A stretch of DNA of 44,480 bases, taken from Rhizobium altiplani (GTDB lineage: Bacteria > Pseudomonadota > Alphaproteobacteria > Rhizobiales > Rhizobiaceae). The translations under genes were made by a program, and so were the position numbers. Location of the stretch: the NCBI RefSeq assembly GCF_001542405.1, contig NZ_LNCD01000072.1, positions 1 through 44,480 on the forward strand. Reading direction: 5' to 3'. How positions within the stretch are numbered: the stretch's first letter is position 1; every line of letters begins with the position of its first letter. Under the pieces are notes generated by a model, which worked only from the letters and a program-made list of their open reading frames with translations, was not told the origin of the DNA and ran no database searches. Below, piece after piece: positions 29,010-38,357 of the stretch.

Positions 29010-29023
29010 TTGAGATTGAGCAA
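29010..29023. promoter_or_regulatory. FixK-like half-conserved box near paz
   Basis: On the minus strand TTGCTCAATCTCAA has seven of the eight bases of TTGA-N6-TCAA. It is 70 bases upstream of the paz ATG. Confidence 0.4.
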
Positions 29024-29229
29024 ATTCCGATTGATATTTTTGAGGGCGGACAGCAAGTGAGCTCGCGGCTACTCTCTCCTCTCGAACGCGGTCTCCCTGC
29101 GTATCCACCTGTACCGGCTCGATAGTGGATGAGCACGCTCGGAATGGCGACCCTCACGCAACAGCCATCGGCTTGAAAAGCGCAACTGTCTTGAACCAAG
29201 CCAACAAAACGGGAAAAACTATAGCGTTT

Positions 29230-29243
29230 GTGATACAGATCAA
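29230..29243. promoter_or_regulatory. FixK box of fixNOQP
   Basis: GTGATACAGATCAA matches TTGAT-N4-ATCAA at nine of ten positions, about 95 bases upstream of the fixN start. FixK activation of fixNOQP from such a box is established in rhizobia. Confidence 0.75.
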
Positions 29244-29336
29244 GGACTTGTTTCCCCTCTCGTGGGAACCGTTCCTCAAAGCGGCAAGAAAGACGGCTGT
29301 CCATGGCGCAGTCATCTGCGGCTTGGAGGCCATGAC

Positions 29337-30947
29337 ATGAATTACCCTGCTGAAACTGTGTTAGTTGCGGTCGGCGCTTTCTTGGCACTGGTTGGTGCCG
29401 GGGCCGCTCGTGATCAGCTTTTTGCGGCCCACATGGGGGTCCTGTTCTTCTGCCTCCTGGCAGGCACGGTGCTGCTGGTGCGGGTTGATTCGCCAAGGGG
29501 GGCTCTCGCCAAGGCACGATCGGGGGCCTATTTTGACGAGGTTGTCCGGTATGGATTGATCGCCACCGTCTTTTGGGGCGTGATCGGCTTCCTGGTAGGT
29601 GTCGTCATCGCCCTCCAACTGGCCTTTCCTGGTTTGAATATCGCGCCACATTTTAACTTTGGTCGGCTCCGCCCCGTTCATACCTCCGCCGTCATTTTCG
29701 CGTTTGGCGGCAATGCTTTAATAATGACTTCCTTCTACAGCGTGCAGCGTACCTGTCGGGTCCGCCTCTTCGGCGGCAATCTCGGCTGGTTCGTATTTTG
29801 GGGCTACCAGCTCTTCATTGTCATGGCCGCGACCGGGTACCTCCTTGGGATCACTGAGGGACGAGAATATGCGGAGCCCGAATGGTATGTCGACATCTGG
29901 CTGACGATCATCTGGGTCGCCTATCTCCTTGCATTCCTCGGAACGATCCTGAAGCGCAAGGAACCGCATATCTACGTTGCGAACTGGTTCTATCTGAGCT
30001 TCATCGTCACGATCGCTATGTTGCATGTCGTAAACAATCTGGCCGTGCCGGTCTCTTTCCTCGGTTCGAAGAGCTATTCGCTTTTTTCGGGCGTGCAGGA
30101 CGCTCTAACCCAGTGGTGGTACGGCCATAACGCAGTTGGCTTCTTCCTGACTTCCGGCTTCCTGGGCATGATGTATTATTTCGTGCCGAAGCAGGCCAAC
30201 CGTCCGATCTATTCCTACCGCCTGTCGATCATCCACTTCTGGGCCCTGATCTTCATGTATATCTGGGCCGGCCCGCATCACCTGCACTTTACCGCGCTGC
30301 CGGATTGGGCTCAGACGCTCGGCATGGTGTTTTCGGTTATGCTCTGGATGCCCTCATGGGGCGGCATGATCAACGGTATAATGACTTTATCGGGCGCATG
30401 GGACAAGATCCGCACAGACCCGATCATCCGCATGATGATCATGGCAGTCGCCTTTTATGGGATGTCGACCTTCGAGGGTCCGATGATGGCGGTTAAGACA
30501 GTCAATTCCCTCAGCCACTACACGGAATGGACGATTGGCCATGTTCATTCCGGGGCGCTTGGCTGGGTCGGCATGATCACTTTCGGTGCGATCTACTATC
30601 TGACGCCGAAGCTCTGGGGTCGCGAGCGACTTTACAGCCTTCGCATGGTCAACTGGCACTTCTGGCTCGCCACCCTCGGCATCGCCATTTACGCCGCCGT
30701 TCTGTGGGTCGCCGGTATCCAGCAGGGTCTCATGTGGCGCGAGTACAATACCCAAGGGTTCCTGGTCTATTCGTTCGCGGAAACTGTCGCAGCGATGTTC
30801 CCTTACTACCTCCTGCGTGCGCTCGGCGGTGGCCTTTATCTGGCCGGCGTCGTGGTCATGGCCTTCAACGTCGCCATGACCATCCGCGGAAACCAGCGCG
30901 AAGAAGCCGCCATCCCCGGAGCGTTCAAGGCCCACGCCGGCGAATGA
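29337..30947 (+). CDS. fixN: cbb3-type cytochrome oxidase subunit I FixN
   Basis: The catalytic heme-copper subunit (536 aa from ATG 29337, [13 protein letters not shown]) of the high-affinity oxidase used by bacteroids. About 12 hydrophobic segments are visible. Metal-binding histidines lie in [41 protein letters not shown] and [10 protein letters not shown]. An earlier in-frame ATG at 29262 would add 25 non-conserved residues. It is the first gene of fixNOQP and is followed by fixO after 10 bases. It lies under the FixK box at 29230. Confidence 0.97.
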   Translation: MNYPAETVLVAVGAFLALVGAGAARDQLFAAHMGVLFFCLLAGTVLLVRVDSPRGALAKARSGAYFDEVVRYGLIATVFWGVIGFLVGVVIALQLAFPGLNIAPHFNFGRLRPVHTSAVIFAFGGNALIMTSFYSVQRTCRVRLFGGNLGWFVFWGYQLFIVMAATGYLLGITEGREYAEPEWYVDIWLTIIWVAYLLAFLGTILKRKEPHIYVANWFYLSFIVTIAMLHVVNNLAVPVSFLGSKSYSLFSGVQDALTQWWYGHNAVGFFLTSGFLGMMYYFVPKQANRPIYSYRLSIIHFWALIFMYIWAGPHHLHFTALPDWAQTLGMVFSVMLWMPSWGGMINGIMTLSGAWDKIRTDPIIRMMIMAVAFYGMSTFEGPMMAVKTVNSLSHYTEWTIGHVHSGALGWVGMITFGAIYYLTPKLWGRERLYSLRMVNWHFWLATLGIAIYAAVLWVAGIQQGLMWREYNTQGFLVYSFAETVAAMFPYYLLRALGGGLYLAGVVVMAFNVAMTIRGNQREEAAIPGAFKAHAGE

Positions 30948-30957
30948 GGTAAACAAG

Positions 30958-31689
30958 ATGTCCATCCTGGAAAAACATCAGATCCTTGAGAAAAATGCCA
31001 CGCTGCTTCTCGTAGGGTCCCTCCTGGTTGTGAGTATTGGCGGCATCGTGGAGATTGCACCGCTGTTCTATCTCCAGAACACGATTGAGAAAGTGGAGGG
31101 CATGCGCCCCTATACGCCGCTCGAGCTCGCCGGACGAAACATCTATATCCGCGAAGGATGCTATTTGTGCCACAGCCAAATGATCAGGCCATTCCGCGAC
31201 GAGGTTGAGCGGTACGGCCACTACTCCCTCGCGGCTGAATCGATGTATGATCATCCATTCCAATGGGGTTCGAAGCGCACGGGGCCTGACCTCGCCAGGG
31301 TGGGAGGGCGTTATTCCAATGAATGGCATGTGCAGCATCTGGCCGATCCGCGCGGCGTCGTCCCGGAATCGATCATGCCAAGTTACGCCTTCCTCAAAGA
31401 AAGGGAGGTGACGGTTAACAACATCGGCATGGATCTGAAGGCCAACGAAAACGTGGGTGTGCCCTATACCGACGACATGCTGGCGCAGGCCGAAGCCGAC
31501 ATGCGCGCCCAGGCCGTTCCAAACGCCAACACGGCCGGTTTGCTTGCGCGCTACCCGGAAGCAAAGGTGGGTAACTTCGACGGCGATCCCTCAAGACTTA
31601 CGGAGATGGATGCATTGGTCTCGTACCTCCAGATGCTCGGCACTCTGGTTGATTTTTCGACGTACGATGACGCGACGGGATATCGATGA
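30958..31689 (+). CDS. fixO: cbb3 oxidase monoheme cytochrome c subunit FixO
   Basis: A 243-aa membrane-anchored cytochrome c. One N-terminal transmembrane segment ([18 protein letters not shown]) is followed by a periplasmic domain with a single heme-c motif in [14 protein letters not shown]. It passes electrons from FixP to FixN. It starts 10 bases after fixN and ends 8 bases before fixQ. Confidence 0.96.
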   Translation: MSILEKHQILEKNATLLLVGSLLVVSIGGIVEIAPLFYLQNTIEKVEGMRPYTPLELAGRNIYIREGCYLCHSQMIRPFRDEVERYGHYSLAAESMYDHPFQWGSKRTGPDLARVGGRYSNEWHVQHLADPRGVVPESIMPSYAFLKEREVTVNNIGMDLKANENVGVPYTDDMLAQAEADMRAQAVPNANTAGLLARYPEAKVGNFDGDPSRLTEMDALVSYLQMLGTLVDFSTYDDATGYR

Positions 31690-31697
31690 GGGTCACT

Positions 31698-31850
31698 ATG
31701 GAAACTTACAACGCAATGCGACACTTCGCCGACAGTTGGGGACTTCGGGCGATGGCGGTGTTCTTTGTGGGCGCGCTCTCTTTCACCCTCCGGCCCGGCA
31801 GCAAACAGATCGCCGACGACACCGCGATCATACCGCTGAAGGATGAATGA
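31698..31850 (+). CDS. fixQ: cbb3 oxidase small subunit FixQ
   Basis: A 50-aa protein from ATG 31698 (METYNAMRHFADSWGLRAM) with one transmembrane segment (VFFVGALSFTLRPG). Size, place between fixO and fixP, and sequence fit FixQ/CcoQ, which stabilises the oxidase complex. Its last codons overlap the first possible fixP start by eight bases. Confidence 0.92.
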   Translation: METYNAMRHFADSWGLRAMAVFFVGALSFTLRPGSKQIADDTAIIPLKDE

Positions 31851-32715
31851 GATGCCGGAAAAACACGTTGACGAGATCAGCGGCGTCGAGACGACGGGTC
31901 ACGAATGGGACGGAATTCGAGAACTCAACAATCCCATGCCGCGTTGGTGGATCTGGACATTTTATGTCACCGTTCTGTGGGCGATCGGTTATGCATTCGC
32001 GTACCCGTCGATACCGATGATCAAAGAAACTACTAAGGGTTTGCTCGGCTTCTCCAGCCGCGCGGAGCTGCAGCAGCAAGTGCAACTCGCTAAGGCTGTT
32101 CAGACGCAGTTCGAGCAGCAGATCAACGCAAAGACCGTAGTGGAAATCGACGGGGATCCGTCCCTGCGGGAATTGGCCATTGCAGGCGGTGCGTCTGCCT
32201 TCAAAGTCAACTGTGCCCCGTGCCATGGTTCGGGTGCGACAGGTGGGTTGGGTTTTCCTAACCTGAACGACGATGATTGGCTCTGGGGCGGCGATCTTAC
32301 GGCCATTCAACAGACTGTCGCTCATGGCATCCGCTTTGACGAAGATCCAGAGACGCGCGTGTCGGAGATGTCCGCTTTCGGTGACGTGCTCGAACGCACG
32401 CAGATACGACAGGTTGCCGCTTATGTATGGGGCCTGACTAACACACCTTCCAATCCGGCATTGGCGGAAGCTGGAAAGCAGGTTTTCATCGACAATTGCG
32501 CCGTCTGTCACGGTGAAGATAAAAAGGGCAAGCAGGAGATGGGTGCACCGAATCTCGCCGACGGAATCTGGCTCAAAGGGCGAGGGGAGGAGGCGATAAT
32601 CCGCCAGGTAACTGCGCCAAAGCACGGCGTCATGCCGGCGTGGTCGGCCCGGTTGGGCGACACCGTAGTTAAGGAAGTCACAGTGTTTGTTCATTCGCTG
32701 GGCGGGGGAAAGTAG
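31843..32715 (+). CDS. fixP: cbb3 oxidase diheme cytochrome c subunit FixP
   Basis: A 290-aa diheme cytochrome c. An N-terminal transmembrane helix (PRWWIWTFYVTVLWAIGYAF) is followed by two heme-c domains with VNCAPCHGSGATG and DNCAVCHGEDKKG. It accepts electrons from cytochrome bc1 and passes them to FixO/FixN. Two starts are possible, ATG 31843 (overlapping fixQ) and ATG 31852 (MPEKHVDE, the usual family start). It is the last gene of the operon. Confidence 0.96.
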   Translation: MNEMPEKHVDEISGVETTGHEWDGIRELNNPMPRWWIWTFYVTVLWAIGYAFAYPSIPMIKETTKGLLGFSSRAELQQQVQLAKAVQTQFEQQINAKTVVEIDGDPSLRELAIAGGASAFKVNCAPCHGSGATGGLGFPNLNDDDWLWGGDLTAIQQTVAHGIRFDEDPETRVSEMSAFGDVLERTQIRQVAAYVWGLTNTPSNPALAEAGKQVFIDNCAVCHGEDKKGKQEMGAPNLADGIWLKGRGEEAIIRQVTAPKHGVMPAWSARLGDTVVKEVTVFVHSLGGGK

Positions 32716-32779
32716 GAAGAAAGAAGAACAGCCAACCATATCACAATCCTCTACACCTCCTATGTTTGACGCCGTGCGG

Positions 32780-32805
32780 TTGATCGCAAACGTATTTGTG
32801 ATCAA
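32780..32805. terminator. Inverted repeat downstream of fixP
   Basis: TTGATCGCAAA and TTTGTGATCAA pair over 11 positions with one mismatch around a 4-base loop, 65 bases after fixP. There is no T-run, so it is either a weak terminator or a processing hairpin. Confidence 0.4.
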
Positions 32806-32937
32806 GCAACGCAGTTGCCTTTGGCGCGGCAACAAGGCCACCGCGAAAAGCTAGAGCGCGTCCGTTGAACGCGGATCGGGATTCTGATGACATCTGGCGT
32901 GCTTGATGATTCCCTGCCTTCAAATTGGGAGGTATGG

Positions 32938-33110
32938 ATGGCACGAGCACTGAGTGCTGATCTTCGCAGCCGCGTTTAACTGCTGCTTAAGATGTAATGT
33001 CGGCGCGTCTGCGGCGACGGGGTCCGGGATCGGGTTTCGTCGGCGATTGCCTGGATCGCGAACGCACGGCATGGCCGCCAGTTTTCGGCAGCCAAAGCTC
33101 GATTAAAATG
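32938..33110 (+). pseudogene. IS630-type OrfA remnant
   Basis: Starting at ATG 32938 the reading MARALSADLRSRV matches the N-terminus of rhizobial IS630-type helix-turn-helix proteins. It then hits stops and small indels, and resumes as AIAWIANARHGRQFSAAKA-like text at 33040-33105. It has no catalytic part and is unrelated in frame to the two terminal IS630 copies. It sits between fixP and the fixG stump. Confidence 0.6.
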
Positions 33111-33292
33111 GATGCGCTCTAGAAAGTTTCATCGCGAATTTGATTTCGATTAAAGACCGCAGCATCACAAGACGATATTGTCCGCAGCTGGAGGACGTTC
33201 CCTGCGGTTTCTCCCCGTAGTTCCTCCGAGCCACGCTCCCGGAGGGAGTGTGGCTCTTTTTCGGTTTGAGCCGACGGCTTGTTCGTCTCTCC

Positions 33293-33306
33293 TTGATTTA
33301 CGTCAA
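33293..33306. promoter_or_regulatory. FixK box ahead of the fixG stump
   Basis: TTGATTTACGTCAA is an exact match to TTGAY-N4-RTCAA. It lies 54 bases upstream of the fixG ATG, where the fixGHIS promoter would be. Confidence 0.8.
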
Positions 33307-33359
33307 GAACGCTCGGCTCGTCGAATGCGAGATGAGGATCATCAATAGGATGGTAAGCG

Positions 33360-33491
33360 ATGAACCTCGACGTTGCTCCCGGCCCACCTGACGATAACGT
33401 CGAACCGTTCGACGTCGAAAAGGCCAGCAGCCGGCACAGGAAGAAGGTGTTTCCGAAGCGGGCGAAGGGTCGGTTCAGACGGTTCCAATGA
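33360..33491 (+). pseudogene. fixG: fixG 5' stump (43 codons)
   Basis: From ATG 33360 the frame encodes MNLDVAPGPPDDN, then EKASSRHRKKVFPKRAKGRF and RRFQ, then a TGA. FixG proteins begin with a short soluble N-terminus containing a (K/R)-P-K-x-V-x-G-x-F-RRF motif just before the first membrane helix; this stump stops right there. All membrane segments, both ferredoxin-like cluster motifs and fixHIS are absent. The FixK box in front is intact, so the promoter is probably still active on a broken gene. Confidence 0.72.
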
Positions 33492-33497
33492 GTCGTC

Positions 33498-33524
33498 ACG
33501 ATCATCACGCTTGGTGATGATCGT
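33498..33524. terminator. Perfect 11-bp hairpin after the fixG stump
   Basis: ACGATCATCAC and GTGATGATCGT pair exactly around a 5-base loop (GCTTG), starting 7 bases after the stump's stop codon. There is no T-run. It could end transcription from the upstream FixK box or mark the deletion joint. Confidence 0.5.
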
Positions 33525-33579
33525 CGATTAGCGAGCAATCGAGAGATATCCGAGGCTTGGCTAAGACTAGTTTTCTTAT

Positions 33580-33593
33580 GTGATCCAGCTCAA
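33580..33593. promoter_or_regulatory. FixK-like box of ompW
   Basis: GTGATCCAGCTCAA has eight of ten bases of TTGAT-N4-ATCAA, 67 bases ahead of the ompW start. OmpW genes are controlled by FNR-type regulators in several bacteria. Confidence 0.5.
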
Positions 33594-33659
33594 ATCACCA
33601 CGCGCCAAACGGTGCTATCTCTCTCGACCGTTACGAAATTCGGATCAAAGGAGAGGAAA

Positions 33660-34343
33660 ATGATATCCAGCAATATCGTCCGCGCCATCATGACCGTCAC
33701 AGCTTTGGTTGCCGCCTGTACCGCGGAAGCGGCGGATATTAGGACCGCTCGAGCTGCAGCGCCTGCCGCTGCTGCGGGGGCAGAGCCGAGTCCGTGGCAG
33801 ATACGCTTGCGGGCACTTGACGTGATCACCAACGACTCTGGCCGCGTCGACGGATTGCCGGGTTCGGACCTTTCCTTTTCGAATACGGTCATACCGGAAT
33901 TCGACATCTCGTATTTCTTCAGCGAAAATATCGCTGCGGAACTCATCCTCGCCACAACTTACGCCAAGGTTTATGGGGGTGGCTCCATTTCAGCGCTCGA
34001 CGAGGTCGGCAAGACATGGCTGCTGCCGCCCACCCTGACCATACAATACCATTTCACCGATTTCGGCGCTTTTCGGCCCTATGTCGGCGCCGGCGTCAAC
34101 TATACGCTGTTCTACAACCAGTCCGGCAAGAGTGCCCGCAGCCTTGATGTAAAGAACACCTTTGGCGTCGCCTTACAGGCCGGTTTCGACTATATGCTCG
34201 ACGACCATTGGGGCGTGAACTTTGACGCGAAGAAAATCTTACTGAGACCCGATTTCGATGCCAATGTCGGCGGCGCCGGCGTCAGCGGCAAGGCCAAGCT
34301 CGATCCATGGCTAATCGGCGCCGGGGTTACTTACCGTTTTTAA
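33660..34343 (+). CDS. ompW: OmpW-family outer membrane protein
   Basis: The protein is 227 aa from ATG 33660, which follows AAGGAGAGG. A signal peptide of about 23 residues ends at ACTAEAADI. The rest alternates as an eight-stranded barrel, with PWQIRLRALDV at the start, YFFSENIAAELI in the middle and the typical last strand PWLIGAGVTYRF ending in Phe. OmpW forms a small hydrophobic channel in the outer membrane. An upstream ATG (33612) is open but adds 16 residues before the signal peptide. A FixK-like box precedes it, so it may be induced under microaerobic conditions. Confidence 0.9.
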   Translation: MISSNIVRAIMTVTALVAACTAEAADIRTARAAAPAAAAGAEPSPWQIRLRALDVITNDSGRVDGLPGSDLSFSNTVIPEFDISYFFSENIAAELILATTYAKVYGGGSISALDEVGKTWLLPPTLTIQYHFTDFGAFRPYVGAGVNYTLFYNQSGKSARSLDVKNTFGVALQAGFDYMLDDHWGVNFDAKKILLRPDFDANVGGAGVSGKAKLDPWLIGAGVTYRF

Positions 34344-34435
34344 TCCGGTGAAGTTCTGGGCGGCTAGAGCACGTCCGTTTTGATCGGAGTCATATCGGCT
34401 GCTGCGAAGTGGTTTGTACATTCCTGCGGTTTGTT

Positions 34436-34600
34436 GGTTCCGATACAACACAGCACAGGCGGCAAAGCTCGGCTGCTTGGGAAATCCAAGCGCGGCAACA
34501 CCTATCTGCGTACTTAATGCTTCGGACTTCCAGTGATTTATGCTCCGCGGTCGAGCGCGGACACATAGGCAAATGGCGAAATGCTTGATGGCAGCTGTAT
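34436..34600 (+). pseudogene. IS110-family transposase remnant
   Basis: GGKARLLGKSKRGNTYLRT is the conserved C-terminal signature of IS110-type transposases, followed by a stop and unreadable sequence up to about 34600. A tail-like KWRNA follows. Only a few dozen codons survive. It separates ompW from fixL. Confidence 0.6.
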
Positions 34601-34663
34601 GGTCATGAAAAAGCATGCGGCTCAATTGCGCTCTGCCAGTGGCGTAGCCACGTTACTAATCCT

Positions 34664-36196
34664 ATGGTGGATCACGGAATGCGTTCACAAAGCGTTGGTG
34701 GGATAACGCGATTCGGCAGGATGATCGTCAAGTGGAGAGGCATGCCGATCGCGACCTATATTATCATTACCACGTCTCCATTGGTCATTCTTGCACTGAG
34801 ATTGGCACTTACGGAGCTTGTTGGCGACCGGCTTATTCTGTTTTCGTTTATCCCTGCTATTCTGATCGTCGCAATAGTCGGCGGCTTGAAGCCAGTCGTG
34901 TTTACCGCGGTGGCGTCGCTTGCCGCAGCTATCTTTGTTCAGCGATTGCATGATGCAGTCGATCCGAGTGGCGTTGAATTGGTCTTCTTTGGCGCGTCGG
35001 TGTTTCTGATTGCTTGTCTGGGAGAGTCACTCCAGGCGACGAGACACGCCATCGTCAGGATAGAAACTCTCGTGGCAGCCCGCGATGCGCATCTGAGATC
35101 GATCTTGGACACATTGCCCGACGCGACGGTGGTCATTGCGGCCGACGGCACGATTGTTTCCTTCAATGCCGCCGCCGTCCGGCAGTTCGGGTATGAGGAA
35201 CAGGAAGTCATCGGGGAGAACCTGCGAGTATTAATGCCTGAACCTTATCGAGGCGAACACGACGGCTATATTCAACGGTACCTCAGAACCGGCGAGAAGC
35301 GCGTCGTCGGCATCGATCGCGGTGTCGTCGGGCGCAGGAAGGATGGATCGACGTTTCCCATGAAGCTAACCGTGGGCGAGATGAAATCGAGCGGTGAACT
35401 GTTTTTCACAGGCTTCATCAGAGACCTTACGGAGCGAGAAGAATCGGCCGCTCGCTTCGAACAAATTCAGGCTGAATTGGCGAGATTGGCCCGCCTGAGC
35501 GAAATGGGCGAAATGGCGTCGACGCTCGCGCACGAGCTGAACCAACCCTTGTCTGCCATCGCAAATTACGCTCAGGGGTGTACGAGGCTATTGCGCGATA
35601 TGGACAACACCCTCGCAACGAGAGTGCGAGGTGCCTTGGAAGAGATTGCGAGCCAGTCTTTGCGGGCGGGGCAGATCATCAAGCGTCTTAGGGAGTTCGT
35701 CACGAAAGGCGAAACGGAAAAGGGACTCGAAGACATTCGCAAACTGGTGGAGGAAGCGGGCGCTCTGGCGCTAGTCGGTTCCCGCGCGAACGGCGTCATA
35801 ACTGTGTTCGAATACCTTCCCGGTGCTGAGATGGTAATGGTCGATCGTGTTCAGGTCCAACAGGTCCTCATCAATCTGATGCGAAACGCCATCGAGGCGA
35901 TGCGCCATGTCGACTATCGCGAGCTCACGATCCGCACGATGCCCACCAATGCGGGCGAAGTCGCCGTCATTGTGGAAGACACCGGCCGAGGCATTCCGGA
36001 CGAAATTGCCGCGGAGCTCTTCAAGCCGTTCGTCTCGACCAAGGTAAGTGGAATGGGCATCGGCCTTTCGATCTCGAAACGTATTGTCGAAGCCCACGGT
36101 GGTGAAATGACAGTCTCGAAAAATGCGGCTGGCGGAGCTACGTTCCGGTTCACGCTGCCCGGCTATGGGGAAGGACGAACGGGTGGGGATAACTGA
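34664..36196 (+). CDS. fixL: FixL, heme-based oxygen sensor histidine kinase
   Basis: A 510-aa kinase. Hydrophobic segments between residues 28 and 118 make about four membrane helices. A PAS heme domain (about 140-255) carries the heme ligand H199 in [10 protein letters not shown], with the conserved arginines at +6 (R205) and +20 (R219). The phosphorylated His is H290 in [16 protein letters not shown]-, G1- and G2-box motifs follow ([30 protein letters not shown]). At low oxygen it autophosphorylates and phosphorylates FixJ. Several in-frame ATGs exist; 34664 is the longest. The end overlaps fixJ. Confidence 0.97.
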   Translation: MVDHGMRSQSVGGITRFGRMIVKWRGMPIATYIIITTSPLVILALRLALTELVGDRLILFSFIPAILIVAIVGGLKPVVFTAVASLAAAIFVQRLHDAVDPSGVELVFFGASVFLIACLGESLQATRHAIVRIETLVAARDAHLRSILDTLPDATVVIAADGTIVSFNAAAVRQFGYEEQEVIGENLRVLMPEPYRGEHDGYIQRYLRTGEKRVVGIDRGVVGRRKDGSTFPMKLTVGEMKSSGELFFTGFIRDLTEREESAARFEQIQAELARLARLSEMGEMASTLAHELNQPLSAIANYAQGCTRLLRDMDNTLATRVRGALEEIASQSLRAGQIIKRLREFVTKGETEKGLEDIRKLVEEAGALALVGSRANGVITVFEYLPGAEMVMVDRVQVQQVLINLMRNAIEAMRHVDYRELTIRTMPTNAGEVAVIVEDTGRGIPDEIAAELFKPFVSTKVSGMGIGLSISKRIVEAHGGEMTVSKNAAGGATFRFTLPGYGEGRTGGDN

Positions 36197-36800
36197 CTAC
36201 ACAGTTCATATCGTCGATGACGAAGAGCCGGTGCGGAAATCGTTTGCCTTCATGCTGGCCATCAACGGCTATGCCGTGAAGCTGCATCAATCGGCTGCCT
36301 CGTTTCTTTCCTTCGCCCCGAGCATCCATAACGGAATTCTGGTCACTGACCTCAGGATGCCGGAGATCTCGGGTCTTGATCTCATCAGGCAACTCGGTGT
36401 GAAAAAGATCCCCATCCCTTCCATCGTGATTACCGGCCATGGCGATGTACCGATGGCCGTCGAGGCCATGAAAGCGGGCGCAGTCGACTTCATCGAAAAG
36501 CCTTTCGAGGACGACGTGATCATAGAGGCAATCGAACGAGCGTCAGAACATCTAATCGTTCCAGGGGCCAACGCCGACGAAATCACCGACATTCAAACGC
36601 GCCTCCAAACCCTGAGCGAGAGAGAGCGCCAGGTGCTCTCTGCCGTGGTGGCCGGTTTTCCGAACAAATCGATCGCCCATGATCTCGATATCAGTGCCCG
36701 TACGGTGGAGGTGCATCGCGCCAGCGCCATGTCAAAAATGAAAGCAAAAAACCTCCCACATCTCGTGCGCATGGCTCTCGCGGCTGGTTTCGCGCCTTAG
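36165..36800 (+). CDS. fixJ: FixJ, response regulator
   Basis: A two-domain regulator. The receiver domain starts [16 protein letters not shown], with the phospho-acceptor Asp in [11 protein letters not shown] and the conserved Lys in [10 protein letters not shown]. The LuxR-type DNA-binding domain ([20 protein letters not shown], then [11 protein letters not shown]) is at the C-terminus. Candidate starts are ATG 36165, overlapping fixL by 32 bases, and GTG 36183 ([11 protein letters not shown]), which is closer to known FixJ N-termini. Phospho-FixJ activates fixK, and a probable site lies at 36882. Confidence 0.96.
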   Translation: MGKDERVGITDYTVHIVDDEEPVRKSFAFMLAINGYAVKLHQSAASFLSFAPSIHNGILVTDLRMPEISGLDLIRQLGVKKIPIPSIVITGHGDVPMAVEAMKAGAVDFIEKPFEDDVIIEAIERASEHLIVPGANADEITDIQTRLQTLSERERQVLSAVVAGFPNKSIAHDLDISARTVEVHRASAMSKMKAKNLPHLVRMALAAGFAP

Positions 36801-36881
36801 TTTCGCGGTGTTGATCTCGCGCAATCCCCGTCGTGCCGCAGGCCTGGGGACTCGCTGGCGCAAACCGCACGGGATCCCGTC

Positions 36882-36897
36882 TAAGTAATTTCCCTTA
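36882..36897. promoter_or_regulatory. Probable FixJ-binding site of fixK
   Basis: TAAGTAATTTCCCTTA resembles the AGTAATTTCCCTTA-type FixJ-binding sequence of rhizobial fixK promoters. It is 65-80 bases upstream of the fixK ATG. I rely on memory of the consensus; a direct comparison would confirm it. Confidence 0.55.
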
Positions 36898-36963
36898 GTG
36901 AGCTAACCGAATTTTGCGGCGTGGCAAGAACTGCCAATCTTCCCCGGCCATGGGGAATACGAG

Positions 36964-37653
36964 ATGTATGCCACTTTCAAACCCGCAGCGCAGAATATCA
37001 TAATGCCGGAGAACGTTGCGCGGCCACAATTTCCGGGGGCGCACCTCGTTGTGACATATAAACGCGGCCGAGTGATATATGCCGAAGGTGATAGCGTGGA
37101 TAAATGCTATCAGGTTTGTGCCGGAGCTGTCCGTGTATACGGCCTCATCTCGGACGGACGGCGGCAGGTTGTTTCCTTCCATCTCGCAGGGGAGACATTC
37201 GGCTTTGAAGCGGCCTCAAAGCATCGCTTTTTTGCCGAGGCTATCGCCGATACTAGAATAATCGTGTCTGCACGGCATCCTATCCAGGAGCATTCGCCGG
37301 AACTTCTTGCACTCGCATTGGGCGGCATGAAGCGTGCTCAGGAACATCTGTTGGTTATCGGGCGGCCGTGTGCGGTTGAACGCGTCGCGGCATTCCTGAT
37401 GGATCTCTCGAACCGTCTGGGTGGTGTTCGTCAGGTAAGATTGCCGATGTCGCGACAGGACATTGCGGACTATCTCGCCCTGACAACCGAGAGCGTATCG
37501 CGTGCCATGACCGAATTGAAGGAGCGGAAGGTGATCGCCCTGCACCATGTGAGGACAGTCGACATCATCAAGCCGGGCGCTCTCCGTTCGCTCTGTCATC
37601 AGGCTGCGCCGCGAACTCGGGCCTCCATTACGCCGGCCATTGGATGCCTTTGA
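36964..37653 (+). CDS. fixK: FixK, Crp/FNR-family activator
   Basis: A 229-aa Crp/FNR regulator. The N-terminal effector-like domain (GRVIYAEGDSVDKCYQVCAG) lacks the N-terminal cysteine cluster of FNR, as expected for FixK. The DNA-binding helix-turn-helix is in LPMSRQDIADYLALTTESVS, with the E-S-V-S-R recognition residues of the FNR type. It activates genes with TTGAT-N4-ATCAA boxes, three to four of which are in this window (29230, 33293, 33580, 29010). It is transcribed in the same direction as fixLJ but from its own promoter. Confidence 0.95.
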   Translation: MYATFKPAAQNIIMPENVARPQFPGAHLVVTYKRGRVIYAEGDSVDKCYQVCAGAVRVYGLISDGRRQVVSFHLAGETFGFEAASKHRFFAEAIADTRIIVSARHPIQEHSPELLALALGGMKRAQEHLLVIGRPCAVERVAAFLMDLSNRLGGVRQVRLPMSRQDIADYLALTTESVSRAMTELKERKVIALHHVRTVDIIKPGALRSLCHQAAPRTRASITPAIGCL

Positions 37654-37900
37654 CCCGTGTAATGGAGCAGTGCGCAACGCTCCTCGATAGCGCCGCGGCG
37701 CGGCACACAATAGTCAGACACTTTTGCGTCGCAAGAAGGAGAGAGGCTGCCCGTGAATCGAGACGGCTCGATGGTGCACGACAAAGGGTCTGCTGTTGGC
37801 TATTATCGAAAGGTTGCAGACCTTCGATGAAGACATTTTACGGCGCGTCGGTCCCTGATGAAGTTTTGTCAAACGCTCGCGCCGTCGCAGGCTGCCGAGG

Positions 37901-37945
37901 CTAGCCTTGCGAAAGCCGCAGGCCGGCGCTCGTTCTGCGGATCAT
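37901..37945 (-). pseudogene. nifT: nifT (fixU) stump, 14 codons
   Basis: The ATG at 37945-37943 overlaps the nifZ stop (TAATG) and the frame reads MIRRTSAGLRLSQG, then TAG. NifT proteins begin (MK)VMIRR and continue with a short acidic beta domain; only the first few residues match. The remaining 50 or so codons are gone. Bases 37654-37900 hold nothing else I recognise. Confidence 0.6.
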
Positions 37946-38274
37946 TACGTGTATGTCGCTATTTTGTCATTGGGGGCGGCGGTTTCAGCGGCACCAGAAG
38001 CCGCGGCTTTGTCGAGGCTCATCAGTTCGCGCGCGCGCATGCCGACGACAGTGCCGCGACCGACCCATTCGACGGCATAGATGTAAAACTGCTGCAGAAA
38101 GGTGCCGATGTCGCGCACATAGCCTTCGTCGCCCTTCCGCACCAGATTTTCGCCGATATTTTTGCCAGCATAGCTCCCGTCATTCTTGACGTGAAGTATG
38201 GCCCGCACCCGCTCGCCCGGTATAAATTGTGGAGGCTTGCGGATCTCGACCTCCTGTTCACGTCCAAGGCCCAT
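37945..38274 (-). CDS. nifZ: NifZ, nitrogenase MoFe protein maturation factor
   Basis: A 109-aa NifZ. The core VRAILHVKNDGSYAGKNIGE then LVRKGDEGYVRDIGTFLQQF and FYIYAVEWVGRG is diagnostic. NifZ helps form the second P-cluster of the MoFe protein. I chose ATG 38272-38274 because it follows AAAGGAGGA and matches the family start; the frame is open further upstream only because it runs through fdxN in another frame. It belongs to the nifB-fdxN-nifZ group. Confidence 0.9.
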   Translation of the reverse strand: MGLGREQEVEIRKPPQFIPGERVRAILHVKNDGSYAGKNIGENLVRKGDEGYVRDIGTFLQQFYIYAVEWVGRGTVVGMRARELMSLDKAAASGAAETAAPNDKIATYT

Positions 38275-38357
38275 CACACTTCCTCCTTTTGCGAGCTGCA
38301 GGATGTCAATAAAGGCGTTCAAGTCTCCTCCGCAGGAGCCCTCGACCATACCGGCGA

